34,494 bases of DNA from an uncultured Microcaldota archaeon (GTDB lineage: Archaea > Micrarchaeota > Micrarchaeia > Anstonellales > Bilamarchaeaceae): assembly GCA_903828955.1 (NCBI GenBank), contig CAIKOA010000002.1, forward strand, positions 1 through 34,494, in the 5' to 3' direction. The translations under genes were made by a program, and so were the position numbers. The notes below the pieces were generated by a model. The model made no database searches and was not told where the DNA came from. It saw nothing but the letters and a program-made list of their open reading frames with translations. Shown here piece after piece: positions 8,067-15,327 of this stretch (its first letter is position 1; each line of letters opens with the position of its first letter).

Positions 8067-8657
8067 CTATTCAGACATTCCTTCTTCTTTTTCTTCTCCA
8101 GTTTCCAGAGGATTTGAATCGATTGGGGCAGAAGGGGTTGCCGCTTCAGTGGATTTGGCTTGTTTTTCAGCTCCCTGCCCCATTAGGTTCGCCTCCGCAA
8201 TCGGTTTTCCCTGCTCGAAATAGGCGCGGAATTTATCAGTCAGGAAGAGCCGGGAGCTCCTTCCAAACCTCCTCTGGAAAATAAAGCCCCTCTCCACAAG
8301 CTCCTTCACATCATCGTAAATCATTGGGCCGATTCTACGGACCACTTCGGATTTGAGAATTCCGTTGTGCCTCGCAATATAAGAGAGGGTGCGGAGCGCG
8401 CTCCTGCTTATTTCGGATTCCTGCGCGAACTGCCGTGCAGCCGCAAGGTATTCTTCGCGCACGCGCATAAGGTAAGCATCATTTGCTTCGAATATTTCCA
8501 GGGCGCTCCCATTCTTGTTGTATTCTTCGATGAGCTCCTGCACTATTGATTTGACGTGCCCGGCCGAAGCTATCCCAGTGAGCTTTTTGAGCTCCGGGAG
8601 CGAAAGCTCCCTGCCGCTCATGAAGAGGGCTGCCTCTATAAGGCGCCTGGGTTCCAT
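8067..8657 (-). CDS. scpB: segregation and condensation protein ScpB
   Basis: A 196-aa kleisin-interacting subunit of the SMC-ScpAB complex, which organises and segregates the chromosome. The family start EPRRLIEAALFMSGRELSLPEL opens the first of two winged-helix domains. The second follows with SRSALRTLSYIARHNGILKSEVVRRIGP and a beta hairpin FQRRFGRSSRLFLTDKF. The tail (about 165-196) is acidic and disordered. ATG 8657 is chosen for its GGTGA SD 6 nt upstream. It overlaps the end of scpA by 22 nt, as expected for coupled translation. No smc gene is in the window. Confidence 0.93.
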   Translation of the reverse strand: MEPRRLIEAALFMSGRELSLPELKKLTGIASAGHVKSIVQELIEEYNKNGSALEIFEANDAYLMRVREEYLAAARQFAQESEISRSALRTLSYIARHNGILKSEVVRRIGPMIYDDVKELVERGFIFQRRFGRSSRLFLTDKFRAYFEQGKPIAEANLMGQGAEKQAKSTEAATPSAPIDSNPLETGEEKEEGMSE

Positions 8658-9319
8658 CCGTTCACCTTTATGAAAATTTCTCCCCACCACTTGTCCTGCC
8701 GCAGCCCCACTGCCTTTTCCTGCGCAAGGTGGAGAAGGGGCGAGAGAGTCAGTATCATTTCCTGTGCGTTTTTCCCTTCAACAAGCCTGGAAAAGAGAAC
8801 AAGCCCTTCCTCATCCGCTTCCCCTTTCATTTTGGAATAAAGCTTGTGCATTTCCGCTTCAATGTCATAATCCGGAAGCGGGAAATCCATTATTTCCGGG
8901 ATGGCAGAAACCTGCTTCTTCGGGCGTTCCACATCGTCGTATTTTATTACCCGCTCCATTTCCACGATGAGTTCATCGAGCGTGATCTGCCCGCGCGGGG
9001 GAAGGCGCGGCTTCAGTGAAAGGATAGGTATTTCCTCCCCATCCATCTCTATTGATTCTGCCTGCATTTCCTCTGCCGCGGGCTCGGTCCACACCCTAAG
9101 TGCATTGCTCTTGTATTTGAGAAGTATTGCAGAAGCGAGAATGATGTTTGCAGGGATGTGGAAATCCACTTTCTCCATCTGCCTTACCATTCCAAAGAAC
9201 CCGTCAGAGATCTTCACGATGTCTATGTCCCACGGGTCCAGCTTCTCGGTGATGACCAGCTCTATCAGTAGTTGCTTCCAGCTGGGCTTTCCGACAATGG
9301 ACGTCAGGGGGAGGTCCAT
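8636..9319 (-). CDS. scpA: segregation and condensation protein ScpA (kleisin)
   Basis: A 227-aa kleisin. The N-terminal segment carries the ScpA signature of a conserved LLxLI-type helix and KLDPWDIDIVKI, and it is followed by the helix ILASAILLKYKSNAL. The middle is acidic and variable. The C-terminal winged helix (about 170-225) has GLVLFSRLVEGKNAQEMILTLSPLLHLAQEKAV. Kleisins bridge the two heads of the SMC dimer. ATG 9319 fits the family N-terminus; the longer open frame to 9481 runs over the divergent CBS gene start and is not used. Operon with scpB. Confidence 0.93.
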   Translation of the reverse strand: MDLPLTSIVGKPSWKQLLIELVITEKLDPWDIDIVKISDGFFGMVRQMEKVDFHIPANIILASAILLKYKSNALRVWTEPAAEEMQAESIEMDGEEIPILSLKPRLPPRGQITLDELIVEMERVIKYDDVERPKKQVSAIPEIMDFPLPDYDIEAEMHKLYSKMKGEADEEGLVLFSRLVEGKNAQEMILTLSPLLHLAQEKAVGLRQDKWWGEIFIKVNGWNPGAL

Positions 9320-9380
9320 GCTATTGAATAGGGCTGGAATGCTTATAAACCTTTTCTGCCTCTTAAACCACGGTGAGAGT

Positions 9381-10481
9381 ATGCGTATGTTAAAAGCAAA
9401 TGTAATCGACGGCGAGGAACCCCTTTCAAAGGCACTGAACATGTATCTTACAAGCGGAACTGTTGCAGTCGTGACTTCCAAAGGAAAATATTACGGAATC
9501 ATAGACGACCGCAATATACGCCAAGGGATCAAGGATGCGAGCAGGACCAAGTCGATCCATGCTGCAATACGCGCACCTTCCCTGGAAGAAGGCGCAACAC
9601 TGGACGAGGCGATCCGCTCATTCATGGCAGGGCATTTCAAGTCGTTGCCGGTTGTGCGCTCCGGCCAGATTGCCGGGGTGATGACGCGCGCGGAAGTGAT
9701 GGGGGAGATGGTAACGCAGAGGGTCGTCCCCAAGACGCGAGTTTCCGCATTGATGGCAAGCCCGCTATATACTGTTGACAGTGAGGAAGAGCTCGGGGTT
9801 GCGCGCACTTTAATGAAGAAATGGAACGTGCACCGCATTGCGGTTACACGCGGGACAAGGGTGGTGGGGGTTGTTTCCACTTTCGACATTACCTCATCGC
9901 TTCTGAAGCCCTCTGGGCGCGACCGCTTCATGATGATTGCCGACATCACGAACCCGGACATGAAGCCTGTGCACGAGTTCATGCGCGATAAATTCATAAT
10001 CGCAAATGCTAGCGACCCGCTCGAGGATGCGGTGCGCAAGATGGCAAAGGAGAACGTTTCGGATGTAATCATAATGGAAGGGAACAACCCTGCAGGAATA
10101 CTCAGCGCAGTGGACGTGATGAAATTCGTGGTAAGCCTGATCTCCGAAGGCCCCGTTGTCTACATAAGCGGCCTTGGGGAAGACGATATGTCCTTCTACG
10201 GGGACATAAAGGAATCCATCAAAGCAATCCTCAAGAAATTCGGCAAGACCTTCGAAATAGGGGATGTGCAGGTGCATTTCAAGAAAGGGAAAAAGATGTA
10301 CGAGATGAACACGCACATCGACCTCGGGAACAATTCTTTAATTGTAAATTCAGAGGGGTATGACCTGAAAACCGCCGTGGATGCGAATGTAAACGAAATA
10401 AAAATGCTTCTTACCAAGAAAAAAGGGTATGCGAGGGACAAAAAGAGGTACGCAGAGGGCTTCTATGAAGGGCCAGGTTAG
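9381..10481 (+). CDS. four-CBS protein with C-terminal HPF/RaiA-like domain
   Basis: A 366-aa protein. Two tandem CBS pairs occupy about residues 1-175 and 190-255; each CBS has the pattern of a hydrophobic strand followed by G(V/I)(V/I)xxxD (for example GIIDDRN, GVVSTFDI, GILSAVDV). CBS pairs commonly bind adenine nucleotides such as AMP, ATP or SAM. Residues about 258-347 match the S30AE/HPF fold: YISG, a VQVHF strand, THIDL, then SEGYDLKTAVDANVNEIKMLL, close to the bacterial SAEGQDMYAAIDGLIDKL motif. HPF proteins bind the small subunit and silence idle ribosomes. Energy-sensed hibernation is therefore an inference. ATG 9381 or 9387 (GGTGA upstream). It overlaps the next gene by 17 nt. Confidence 0.88.
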   Translation: MRMLKANVIDGEEPLSKALNMYLTSGTVAVVTSKGKYYGIIDDRNIRQGIKDASRTKSIHAAIRAPSLEEGATLDEAIRSFMAGHFKSLPVVRSGQIAGVMTRAEVMGEMVTQRVVPKTRVSALMASPLYTVDSEEELGVARTLMKKWNVHRIAVTRGTRVVGVVSTFDITSSLLKPSGRDRFMMIADITNPDMKPVHEFMRDKFIIANASDPLEDAVRKMAKENVSDVIIMEGNNPAGILSAVDVMKFVVSLISEGPVVYISGLGEDDMSFYGDIKESIKAILKKFGKTFEIGDVQVHFKKGKKMYEMNTHIDLGNNSLIVNSEGYDLKTAVDANVNEIKMLLTKKKGYARDKKRYAEGFYEGPG

Positions 10482-10902
10482 CAACGAGCTTCTCGTTGTT
10501 GTCGGCTTCATATTGCTGATAATGATACCTCTGCTCTACATTATGTACTTCCGCATGGATACGATTCGCGGGGATTTGGGCATGCTGCAAGCGCACTTTT
10601 CGGTTGCGCGCATCGCTTTCCTCATTAATGCAATCGGGTACATGGGGGACGGCTCTGCGATGATTACGGAAATTTATGTGCCTCCGGAGGTCACTCAGTT
10701 CAGTATCGGAGGGGCGCAAAAAGAAGTGGTGTTCAGCATGAGCACCCCCTCGGGAAAGAACGATCTCGTGCAGCCGGTTGCATTCACGGTGAAGACAGAC
10801 CCGGCGTTAGTATGGGGGCAGAGCGGAAAGTACAAGGTCGAGTTATATAACGACCAAGGCACAGTATGGGTTTCCCCGCAGCCCCTGCCTTCTGAAACCT
10901 AG
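10465..10902 (+). CDS. class III signal peptide (type IV pilin-like) protein
   Basis: A 145-aa secreted or membrane-anchored protein. The N-terminus MKGQVSNELLVVVGF has the archaeal class III prepilin motif: a short charged leader, Gly-Gln cleavage site, Ser and Glu at the canonical places, then a hydrophobic helix to about residue 27. The prepilin peptidase would cut after G3. The remaining part is beta-rich and ends in a Trp/Pro-rich tail, as in small pilins or pseudopilins. ATG 10465 is used because the motif requires it; it lies within the end of the CBS gene. No other pilus genes are in the window. Convergent with endoQ, overlapping it by 4 nt. Confidence 0.85.
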   Translation: MKGQVSNELLVVVGFILLIMIPLLYIMYFRMDTIRGDLGMLQAHFSVARIAFLINAIGYMGDGSAMITEIYVPPEVTQFSIGGAQKEVVFSMSTPSGKNDLVQPVAFTVKTDPALVWGQSGKYKVELYNDQGTVWVSPQPLPSET

Positions 10903-12137
10903 AAGTCCATTAGGCTTTTTTGCCCGTGCACAACTGATGCGGGCACGTTCTTTTTATCGAGCGAAAGCTCCCCGAATTCCCCATCGTAGCCAGGGCGCCA
11001 GTAAAGTTTTCCTTCCCTCGCGTTCACTATTGAATCAGCAAGGCCCTTGTCGGTTGCAAGCCTGAGCTGCTCTTTTGGCGCTTCCAGGGCCGCAAATTCG
11101 TTTCCGAAATAGTTTACAATCCTGAAGTATTCTTCCTGCACTTCCTTGGTTTGCCCGCCTTTGTTGCGAACTGCCGCAATTATTGTTTCGAGGGGAACGA
11201 GCCTTGTGAAGGGAACGGAACGCTCGGGGACGTAGCCTTGCGGGCGGTCGCCCAAATCCAATACGCGGTGCATCACTCCCACGGTGACCTGCTTTCCACA
11301 TTTCGGGCAGCGGTTTCCCACCCTCTTTGCATCAACCGGGTTCATGCATACGTTGCAATTCCTGTGCCCGTCCCAGTGGTATTTCCCTTCTTCCGGGTAG
11401 AATTCATATGTTTTTACAAACCCTTTCCGGGTAACGATTGCGTCTATTACGGATTTGTAGGTGATTTTTTCAAGCTCGAATACGTTCGCTTCCCTCCCTA
11501 GTTTTTGCGGGGAGTGCGCATCGCTGTTCGAGATGAGGGAAACGGAATCCAATTTGCTAATCATCCAGTTCATTTCCGGGTCGCTTGAGAGCCCGGTTTC
11601 CAAGGCTTTTATGTGCGTAGCTTTTTTCCCGAATGCCTCTTCCAGGGAATCGAATCCGCTCTTTGAGCCGAAAATCCCAAACCAGGGCGTCCATGCATGC
11701 GCAGGGACCATGAAGATTTCTTTTGAGATCCTTTCGCAGGTGTCCAGGAGCTCTGCCACATCCATCATGAGAATTGGGCGGCCGTCTTCTGCGAGGTTTC
11801 CGTATCCCTTGATTGCATCATTTAGTTGCTCGACTACTTCGAAAGAGGGGGCAAAAAGCACCGTGTGGATTTTCTTGGTTTTTCCCTTCACTTCAAAAAT
11901 ATTGCTCACTTCTGAAGTGAGCATGAAATTTATATCGTTGTGGGTCAAGATTCCTTCCCCTACTGGTTTTAGGCCCTGCTTAAGCTCCCTGAGCCATTTT
12001 GGATGGGTGAAATCCCCGGTCCCGAGAAGGGAAATCCCTTTTATGCGCGCCCACTCCGCAAGCCCGTCCAAATCAGAGCGCGGGCTGGTCGCACGGGAAT
12101 ATTTTGAGTGCAGGTGGAGGTCCGCGATTATGCGCAT
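10899..12137 (-). CDS. endonuclease Q (PHP-domain DNA repair nuclease)
   Basis: A 412-aa protein matching archaeal EndoQ, which nicks DNA 5' of deoxyuridine, hypoxanthine and related deaminated bases. The PHP nuclease domain opens with MRIIADLHLHSKYS (metal-binding H8 and H10), continues with GTGDFTHP, VPAHAWTPWFG and LISNSDAHSP, and covers about residues 1-235. A C4 zinc finger (C261, C264, C277, C280) and a helical C-terminal domain follow, as in the family. ATG 12137 matches the family start. A TATA box at 12158-12168 (TTTTTAAAAAT on the minus strand) sits at leaderless distance, so it probably has its own promoter. A longer frame to 12203 is possible but unlikely. Confidence 0.92.
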   Translation of the reverse strand: MRIIADLHLHSKYSRATSPRSDLDGLAEWARIKGISLLGTGDFTHPKWLRELKQGLKPVGEGILTHNDINFMLTSEVSNIFEVKGKTKKIHTVLFAPSFEVVEQLNDAIKGYGNLAEDGRPILMMDVAELLDTCERISKEIFMVPAHAWTPWFGIFGSKSGFDSLEEAFGKKATHIKALETGLSSDPEMNWMISKLDSVSLISNSDAHSPQKLGREANVFELEKITYKSVIDAIVTRKGFVKTYEFYPEEGKYHWDGHRNCNVCMNPVDAKRVGNRCPKCGKQVTVGVMHRVLDLGDRPQGYVPERSVPFTRLVPLETIIAAVRNKGGQTKEVQEEYFRIVNYFGNEFAALEAPKEQLRLATDKGLADSIVNAREGKLYWRPGYDGEFGELSLDKKNVPASVVHGQKSLMDF

Positions 12138-12193
12138 AACCTGATTTCGATAGGGGATTTTTAAAAAGAATACTGTTGCCTTACCCGGTAGGA

Positions 12194-12283
12194 TTATCCG
12201 CATGAATCGATGATCTCTTGGAACATGATGAATGCTTCGGAATCAGAGAATTGCCCTGTGGGGACTTCGTCAGAAAAGCGCAT
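12194..12283 (-). CDS. candidate 29-aa small ORF whose promoter is split by the TnpB element
   Basis: A short frame, ATG 12283 to TAA 12194, encodes 29 residues beginning MRFSDEVPTGQF and ending FQEIIDSCG. The same frame stays open upstream for about 17 codons to the end of the transposon. Amino-acid composition looks protein-like, but the ORF is very short and unrecognised. If the element at 12309-13500 were removed, TTTAT from one side and AAAAG from the other would join into a TATA box about 28 bp before this ATG. It could equally be the remnant of a longer gene or chance. EndoQ follows 56 nt downstream on the same strand. Confidence 0.35.
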   Translation of the reverse strand: MRFSDEVPTGQFSDSEAFIMFQEIIDSCG

Positions 12284-12308
12284 ACTGGAAATTTCAACGG
12301 GTGCTTTT

Positions 12309-12450
12309 GTGAACCTCCCGGCCGTTACTAGGCAGGGCTTCCTGCTTCATTGAGGATGCTTGCGCTTTTTATGGAAAGCATAGAGGCTTCCTCTTCACAG
12401 GCTTGACATTCCGCAGTTCCTGCGGTAGCTCTTCTGAGTATGTTAATTGC
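12309..12450 (-). ncRNA. candidate omega-RNA (reRNA) at the tnpB 3' end
   Basis: In TnpB systems the guide scaffold overlaps the 3' part of tnpB and ends at the element's right end, with the guide taken from flanking DNA. Here that would cover the last codons of tnpB, the hairpin at 12332-12345 and the GGGAGGTTCAC end. The guide would start at 12308 and run toward 12290. The 5' limit is arbitrary. Confidence 0.35.
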
Positions 12451-13476
12451 TGCGTTAAGGTCGCGGTGCATTGATGCCCCGCAGGCACAGGAGTGCCACC
12501 TTTCCGCAAGCGTTTTCTTTTTCACTGAGCCGCACTGGCTACATTCTCGGGTAGTTCCGGCAGTGTTCACAAGCACTACTTTGCAACCAGCTTCTTCCGC
12601 TTTGTATGCAAGCATGCGCGCAAACTCTGCCCAGCCACAGTCCAATATTGATTTTGCAAGGAAACTTCTGGACATCTTACCAGTTTCCAGGTTTTCCATC
12701 GCAACCAGGGAATATGAATCAGCTAGCATCCGGCTGGCTTTGTGTAGGAAATCCTTTCTTTTATTTACGAGTTTTTCATAGGAAATGGCTAAACAGTGTT
12801 TCGCTTTAAAACGATTTTTGCTGCCTTTTTTCTTTTTGGAAAGTAGCCTATTCGCACATTTTAGCTTATGCTCGGCTTTTTTGAGATGACTGGGGTTCTT
12901 GACAACATTCCCATCGCTCAGATATGCAAAGTGTTCTATTCCCAAGTCAATCCCAACTAGGGGTTTTTCTTCTCTTTTTTCCAAGGTTTTCTCTGTTTCA
13001 GAAGTAAATATCGCAAACCATTTCTCGGAAGAATATTTCTTTATAGTGAGGGTTTTTATTTTGCCTTCGATTTCCCTGTGCTTCCGGATGTTTATGCTGC
13101 TGATTCCCGAGAGTTGCAGCTTGTTATTAAGAGTGAACCCGAACTGCGGATAGGTAAACGATTTTATTCTTTCTATTGGCTTGAACCTAGGGAAACCGGC
13201 CTTTAAGCCGGCTTTCTTTCTGGACTGCATCCCTCTAATGGATTTGTAGAGGCGGTCTGCAACGTTTTGGGCGGTTTGCGAAAACAGGAGTGTTCCTTTA
13301 GTTTTTGAGTATAGCTCCTGCCTTATTGGGGCCCTGCCGGTTTTTTTATATCGTTCTTTTACATATTCAAGGAGAGAATTCCAGACGTTCTTGCACTCAA
13401 CAAGATATTTGTTGAGCTCCTTTTCCTGGATTTTTGATGGGTATAACCGGTATTCCCAGGACCGTAATAACTTCAT
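12328..13476 (-). CDS. tnpB: RNA-guided endonuclease TnpB (IS605 OrfB)
   Basis: A 382-aa TnpB of normal length with all catalytic parts. The N-terminal OrfB helix-turn-helix region (LRSWEYRLYPSK) is followed by the wedge and REC regions. The RuvC-like nuclease residues are D177 (VGIDLGIEHFA), E261 (AMENLETGKMSRS) and D339 (MHRDLNAAINIL). A C4 zinc finger is formed by C312, C315, C330 and C332. TnpB uses an omega-RNA to cut DNA next to a short target-adjacent motif, which helps the element persist. The TATA box TTTATAAAG at 13505-13497 lies about 28 bp before ATG 13476, partly from host DNA. GC content is lower than in the neighbours, as expected for recent transfer. Confidence 0.95.
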   Translation of the reverse strand: MKLLRSWEYRLYPSKIQEKELNKYLVECKNVWNSLLEYVKERYKKTGRAPIRQELYSKTKGTLLFSQTAQNVADRLYKSIRGMQSRKKAGLKAGFPRFKPIERIKSFTYPQFGFTLNNKLQLSGISSINIRKHREIEGKIKTLTIKKYSSEKWFAIFTSETEKTLEKREEKPLVGIDLGIEHFAYLSDGNVVKNPSHLKKAEHKLKCANRLLSKKKKGSKNRFKAKHCLAISYEKLVNKRKDFLHKASRMLADSYSLVAMENLETGKMSRSFLAKSILDCGWAEFARMLAYKAEEAGCKVVLVNTAGTTRECSQCGSVKKKTLAERWHSCACGASMHRDLNAAINILRRATAGTAECQACEEEASMLSIKSASILNEAGSPA

Positions 13477-13626
13477 GAATTAATGTGAATTCTATTCTTT
13501 ATAAACGAGCGGAGAGGGTGGGGTTCCGGTATTCCAGTGCTTTTAGTCTATTCATCCCCGCTCTGAAGTGCACGGATTTCTTGGCATGTTTATTAACCAA
13601 AATTTCTGAGTTAGAGTTAAGTATTT

Positions 13627-13643
13627 ATAGGAGAACTTCCTAT
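13627..13643. promoter_or_regulatory. guaA-B promoter with a small inverted repeat
   Basis: The TATA-like GTATTTATAG (13621-13630) lies about 26 bp before ATG 13652. It overlaps ATAGGA (13627-13632), which is mirrored by TCCTAT (13638-13643) across 5 bases. The repeat falls between TATA box and start, where a repressor would act. The repeat is short and could be chance. Confidence 0.4.
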
Positions 13644-13651
13644 TCTTAATT

Positions 13652-14608
13652 ATGGCTTTTAATCCTGAGAATTTCATCAAGGAGGCAACTTCAGATATAA
13701 AGACCAAAGTGGGGAAGAAGCGCGCAATAATTGCGGTTTCCGGGGGAGTGGACTCCATGGTTGCCGCCACGCTTGCATCAAAGGCAATCCCCGGGCAACT
13801 GGTTGCTGTTTTTGTGGATACCGGCTTTATGAGGAAAAATGAGGCCATCCATGTGAAGGAGGCTTCGGAAAAGGTAGGGATTCCGCTTAAGGTTGTGGAT
13901 GCGTCTGAACGCTTTATTGGAAAACTTGAAGGAGTTAGCGACCCGGAAGAGAAAAGAAAAATCATTGGTGGGCTCTTCATCAAGGTATTCGAGGAAGTTG
14001 CGAAAAAGGAGAGAGTGGATGTGCTTGTGCAGGGAACAATCGCCCCTGATTGGATTGAGAGCGGAGGCTCAGGGAGGCAAATGATAAAGAGCCACCACAA
14101 TGTGGGTGGCCTTCCGAAGAACATGAAGCTGGAGCTCTGCGAGCCCCTGAGAGAGCTCTATAAGCACGAGGTTCGCATGACCGGGAAGGCGCTTGGGCTT
14201 CCCCCATATGTATTTGAGCGGCAGCCATTTCCCGGGCCTGCGCTTGCGGTGCGCATCGTAGGCGAGATTACGCGCGAAAGGCTGGAAATTGTGCGGGACG
14301 CGTGCGCAATAGTCGAAGAGGAGATTGATTCCGCTTCCACAAAAGGGAAAATGGAGAGGCCCTGGCAATATTTTGCCGCGATATTCCCCTCCAAGACCGT
14401 CGGGGTTGCCGGGGACGAGAGAATTTACAAATATACGATTGTTGTGCGCGCAGTGCGGAGTTTAGATGGGATGACTGCAAACTTCTCCATAATTCCGCAT
14501 GAGGTGCTAGGGGCGATTTCCACCAGAATTACTAATGAGATTCGCGGTGCCGGAAGAGTGGTTTACGACATTACGAACAAGCCGCCATCAACGATTGAGA
14601 TGGAGTAA
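13652..14608 (+). CDS. guaAB: GMP synthase, ATP-pyrophosphatase subunit B
   Basis: A 318-aa stand-alone synthetase subunit that adenylates XMP and aminates it to GMP, using ammonia from a separate glutaminase subunit (not in the window). The PP-loop SGGVDS is at 30-35. The family motifs VFVDTGFMRKNE, LVQGTIAPDWIESGG, KSHHNVGGLP, FERQPFPGPALAVRI and the C-terminal dimerisation end RVVYDITNKPPSTIEME are all present. Archaea usually split GMP synthase this way. It is probably leaderless (TATA about 26 bp upstream). A T-rich run follows the stop codon. Confidence 0.96.
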   Translation: MAFNPENFIKEATSDIKTKVGKKRAIIAVSGGVDSMVAATLASKAIPGQLVAVFVDTGFMRKNEAIHVKEASEKVGIPLKVVDASERFIGKLEGVSDPEEKRKIIGGLFIKVFEEVAKKERVDVLVQGTIAPDWIESGGSGRQMIKSHHNVGGLPKNMKLELCEPLRELYKHEVRMTGKALGLPPYVFERQPFPGPALAVRIVGEITRERLEIVRDACAIVEEEIDSASTKGKMERPWQYFAAIFPSKTVGVAGDERIYKYTIVVRAVRSLDGMTANFSIIPHEVLGAISTRITNEIRGAGRVVYDITNKPPSTIEME

Positions 14609-14625
14609 ATTTTTCTTTTTATTTC
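14609..14625 (+). terminator. T-rich terminator of guaA-B
   Basis: Directly after the stop codon the plus strand is T-rich (ATTTTTCTTTTTATTTC), the usual form of an archaeal intrinsic terminator. It lies in the 24-nt gap before the convergent unknown gene. Confidence 0.45.
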
Positions 14626-14632
14626 TGGAGAA

Positions 14633-14965
14633 TTACGCCTTCTTATTTTCAAAAACATCCAGAACAACGCGCTTGAAATTGCTAAAGAGCTGCCTTTTCG
14701 GGAAATAATCCCCCTCGTGGTAGATGGGGAGGGACTCCCATTTGTGCTGGAGATTCATCGCCTTTTCCGCGTGGGCCATGTTCGTGTGGTGCCCTGCACT
14801 ATCTGCCTTTGTAATGGAATCGGCAATCCTTTCCAGGGAGAAATCTGAAACTACGCAGGGGCATTTGTCCGTGCTTTTCTTGTAAACCAGCTGCTCTTCA
14901 GGCATTTCGGTTTTCACTGGGATCATCGAGAGCATTGGGTGTTTCACTTTCTCTTTCCTTGGCAT
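14633..14965 (-). CDS. unrecognised 110-aa protein with a CxC motif
   Basis: A soluble 110-aa protein with no recognised family. It has a KCPCVVSDFSLERIADSI segment (two cysteines), several histidines in SAGHHTNMAHAEKAMNLQHKW, and an aromatic C-terminus. The Cys and His residues could bind metal, but the spacing matches no motif I know. ATG 14965 is preferred to TTG 14971 because AAGGGA lies 6-7 nt upstream. A TATA-like AATTATAAATATC lies upstream on the minus strand near 14985-14997. Confidence 0.65.
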   Translation of the reverse strand: MPRKEKVKHPMLSMIPVKTEMPEEQLVYKKSTDKCPCVVSDFSLERIADSITKADSAGHHTNMAHAEKAMNLQHKWESLPIYHEGDYFPKRQLFSNFKRVVLDVFENKKA

Positions 14966-15141
14966 GGTCAATCCCTTCTTAGTTGATATTTATAATTACT
15001 TAGGAAGGATTTATAAATACCTATGATTATCCATATTTGACCACATCCAACCGAGAAAAACCGGGCGTAAGGAGATGCTCAAAGAGTTACGAAAGGAAAT
15101 TCAAACTGATATTCGATACTGTTTTTTCTTTGGGGGAACCG

Positions 15142-15171
15142 GCCCTTTCTTTTTTACAAAAAAGAAAGGGC
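15142..15171. terminator. perfect 14-bp inverted repeat downstream of tRNA-Glu
   Basis: GCCCTTTCTTTTTT (15142-15155) is mirrored exactly by 15158-15171 with only 2 bases between. On the minus strand it begins 6 nt after the end of tRNA-Glu, so the transcript would carry C-rich, then T-run sequence right after the tRNA. It probably ends the tRNA transcript, by the T-run or by the cruciform-like structure. Confidence 0.55.
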
Positions 15172-15177
15172 AGAAAT

Positions 15178-15251
15178 GCTCCTGCCGGGATTCGAACCCG
15201 GGCTACCGGAGTGAAAGTCCAGTGTCCTTGGCCGGGCTAGACTACAGGAGC
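15178..15251 (-). tRNA. tRNA-Glu (anticodon UUC)
   Basis: The minus strand folds into a 74-nt cloverleaf. The 7-bp acceptor is GCTCCTG/CAGGAGC. The anticodon stem CTGGA/TCCGG holds the loop CTTTCAC, which gives anticodon TTC. The T arm is CCGGG-TTCGAAT-CCCGG. There is no intron and no encoded CCA. A TATA-like box (CTTTTAATATT) lies upstream around 15286-15297. Confidence 0.96.
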
Positions 15252-15327
15252 TAATTGTGAGCTAGCGAAACAGTTTATTCATAGGAAAATATTAAAAGGG
15301 TAAGTAAGTGTTTGGGGGGTTTGGGCG

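Larger units (their letters stand above)
12309..13500 (-). mobile_element. IS200/IS605-family TnpB-only element (ends inferred)
   Basis: The element carries one gene, tnpB, and no tnpA. On the minus strand the inferred left end follows TTTAT (13505-13501), begins AAAGAATAG, and has a small hairpin (GAATT, 6-nt loop, AATTC) before the gene. The inferred right end follows the tnpB stop and finishes with GGGAGGTTCAC at 12319-12309, a sequence type common at right ends of this family. A GCAGG/CCTGC hairpin lies at 12332-12345. No target duplication is seen, as expected for single-strand transposition. The ends are inference from pattern and could be off by some tens of bases. Confidence 0.6.

Noticed and set aside
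8901-9380. Upstream extension of the CBS-HPF frame by 160 codons.
   Set aside because: It runs antisense to scpA, is Ser-rich without the CBS pattern, and the family-like start with an SD-like GGTGA is at 9381.
12309-13500. A tnpA transposase gene in the IS element.
   Set aside because: No HUH-type Y1 transposase frame with HxH and a catalytic Tyr is present on either strand next to tnpB.
13448-13535. CCGGTATTCC repeated near the tnpB start and at about 13526-13535.
   Set aside because: It is a 10-base direct repeat, one copy inside the tnpB coding start. It fits neither end of the element as inferred and may be chance or an old tnpB remnant.
13552-14124. 190-codon minus-strand ORF opposite guaA-B.
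   Set aside because: It is an antisense shadow of the PP-loop subunit, with Ser/Pro/Phe-rich composition typical of such shadows.
15037-15240. 67-codon plus-strand ORF through the tRNA-Glu region.
   Set aside because: Its second half is the antisense of the tRNA and of the palindrome; there is no SD and the product is not protein-like.
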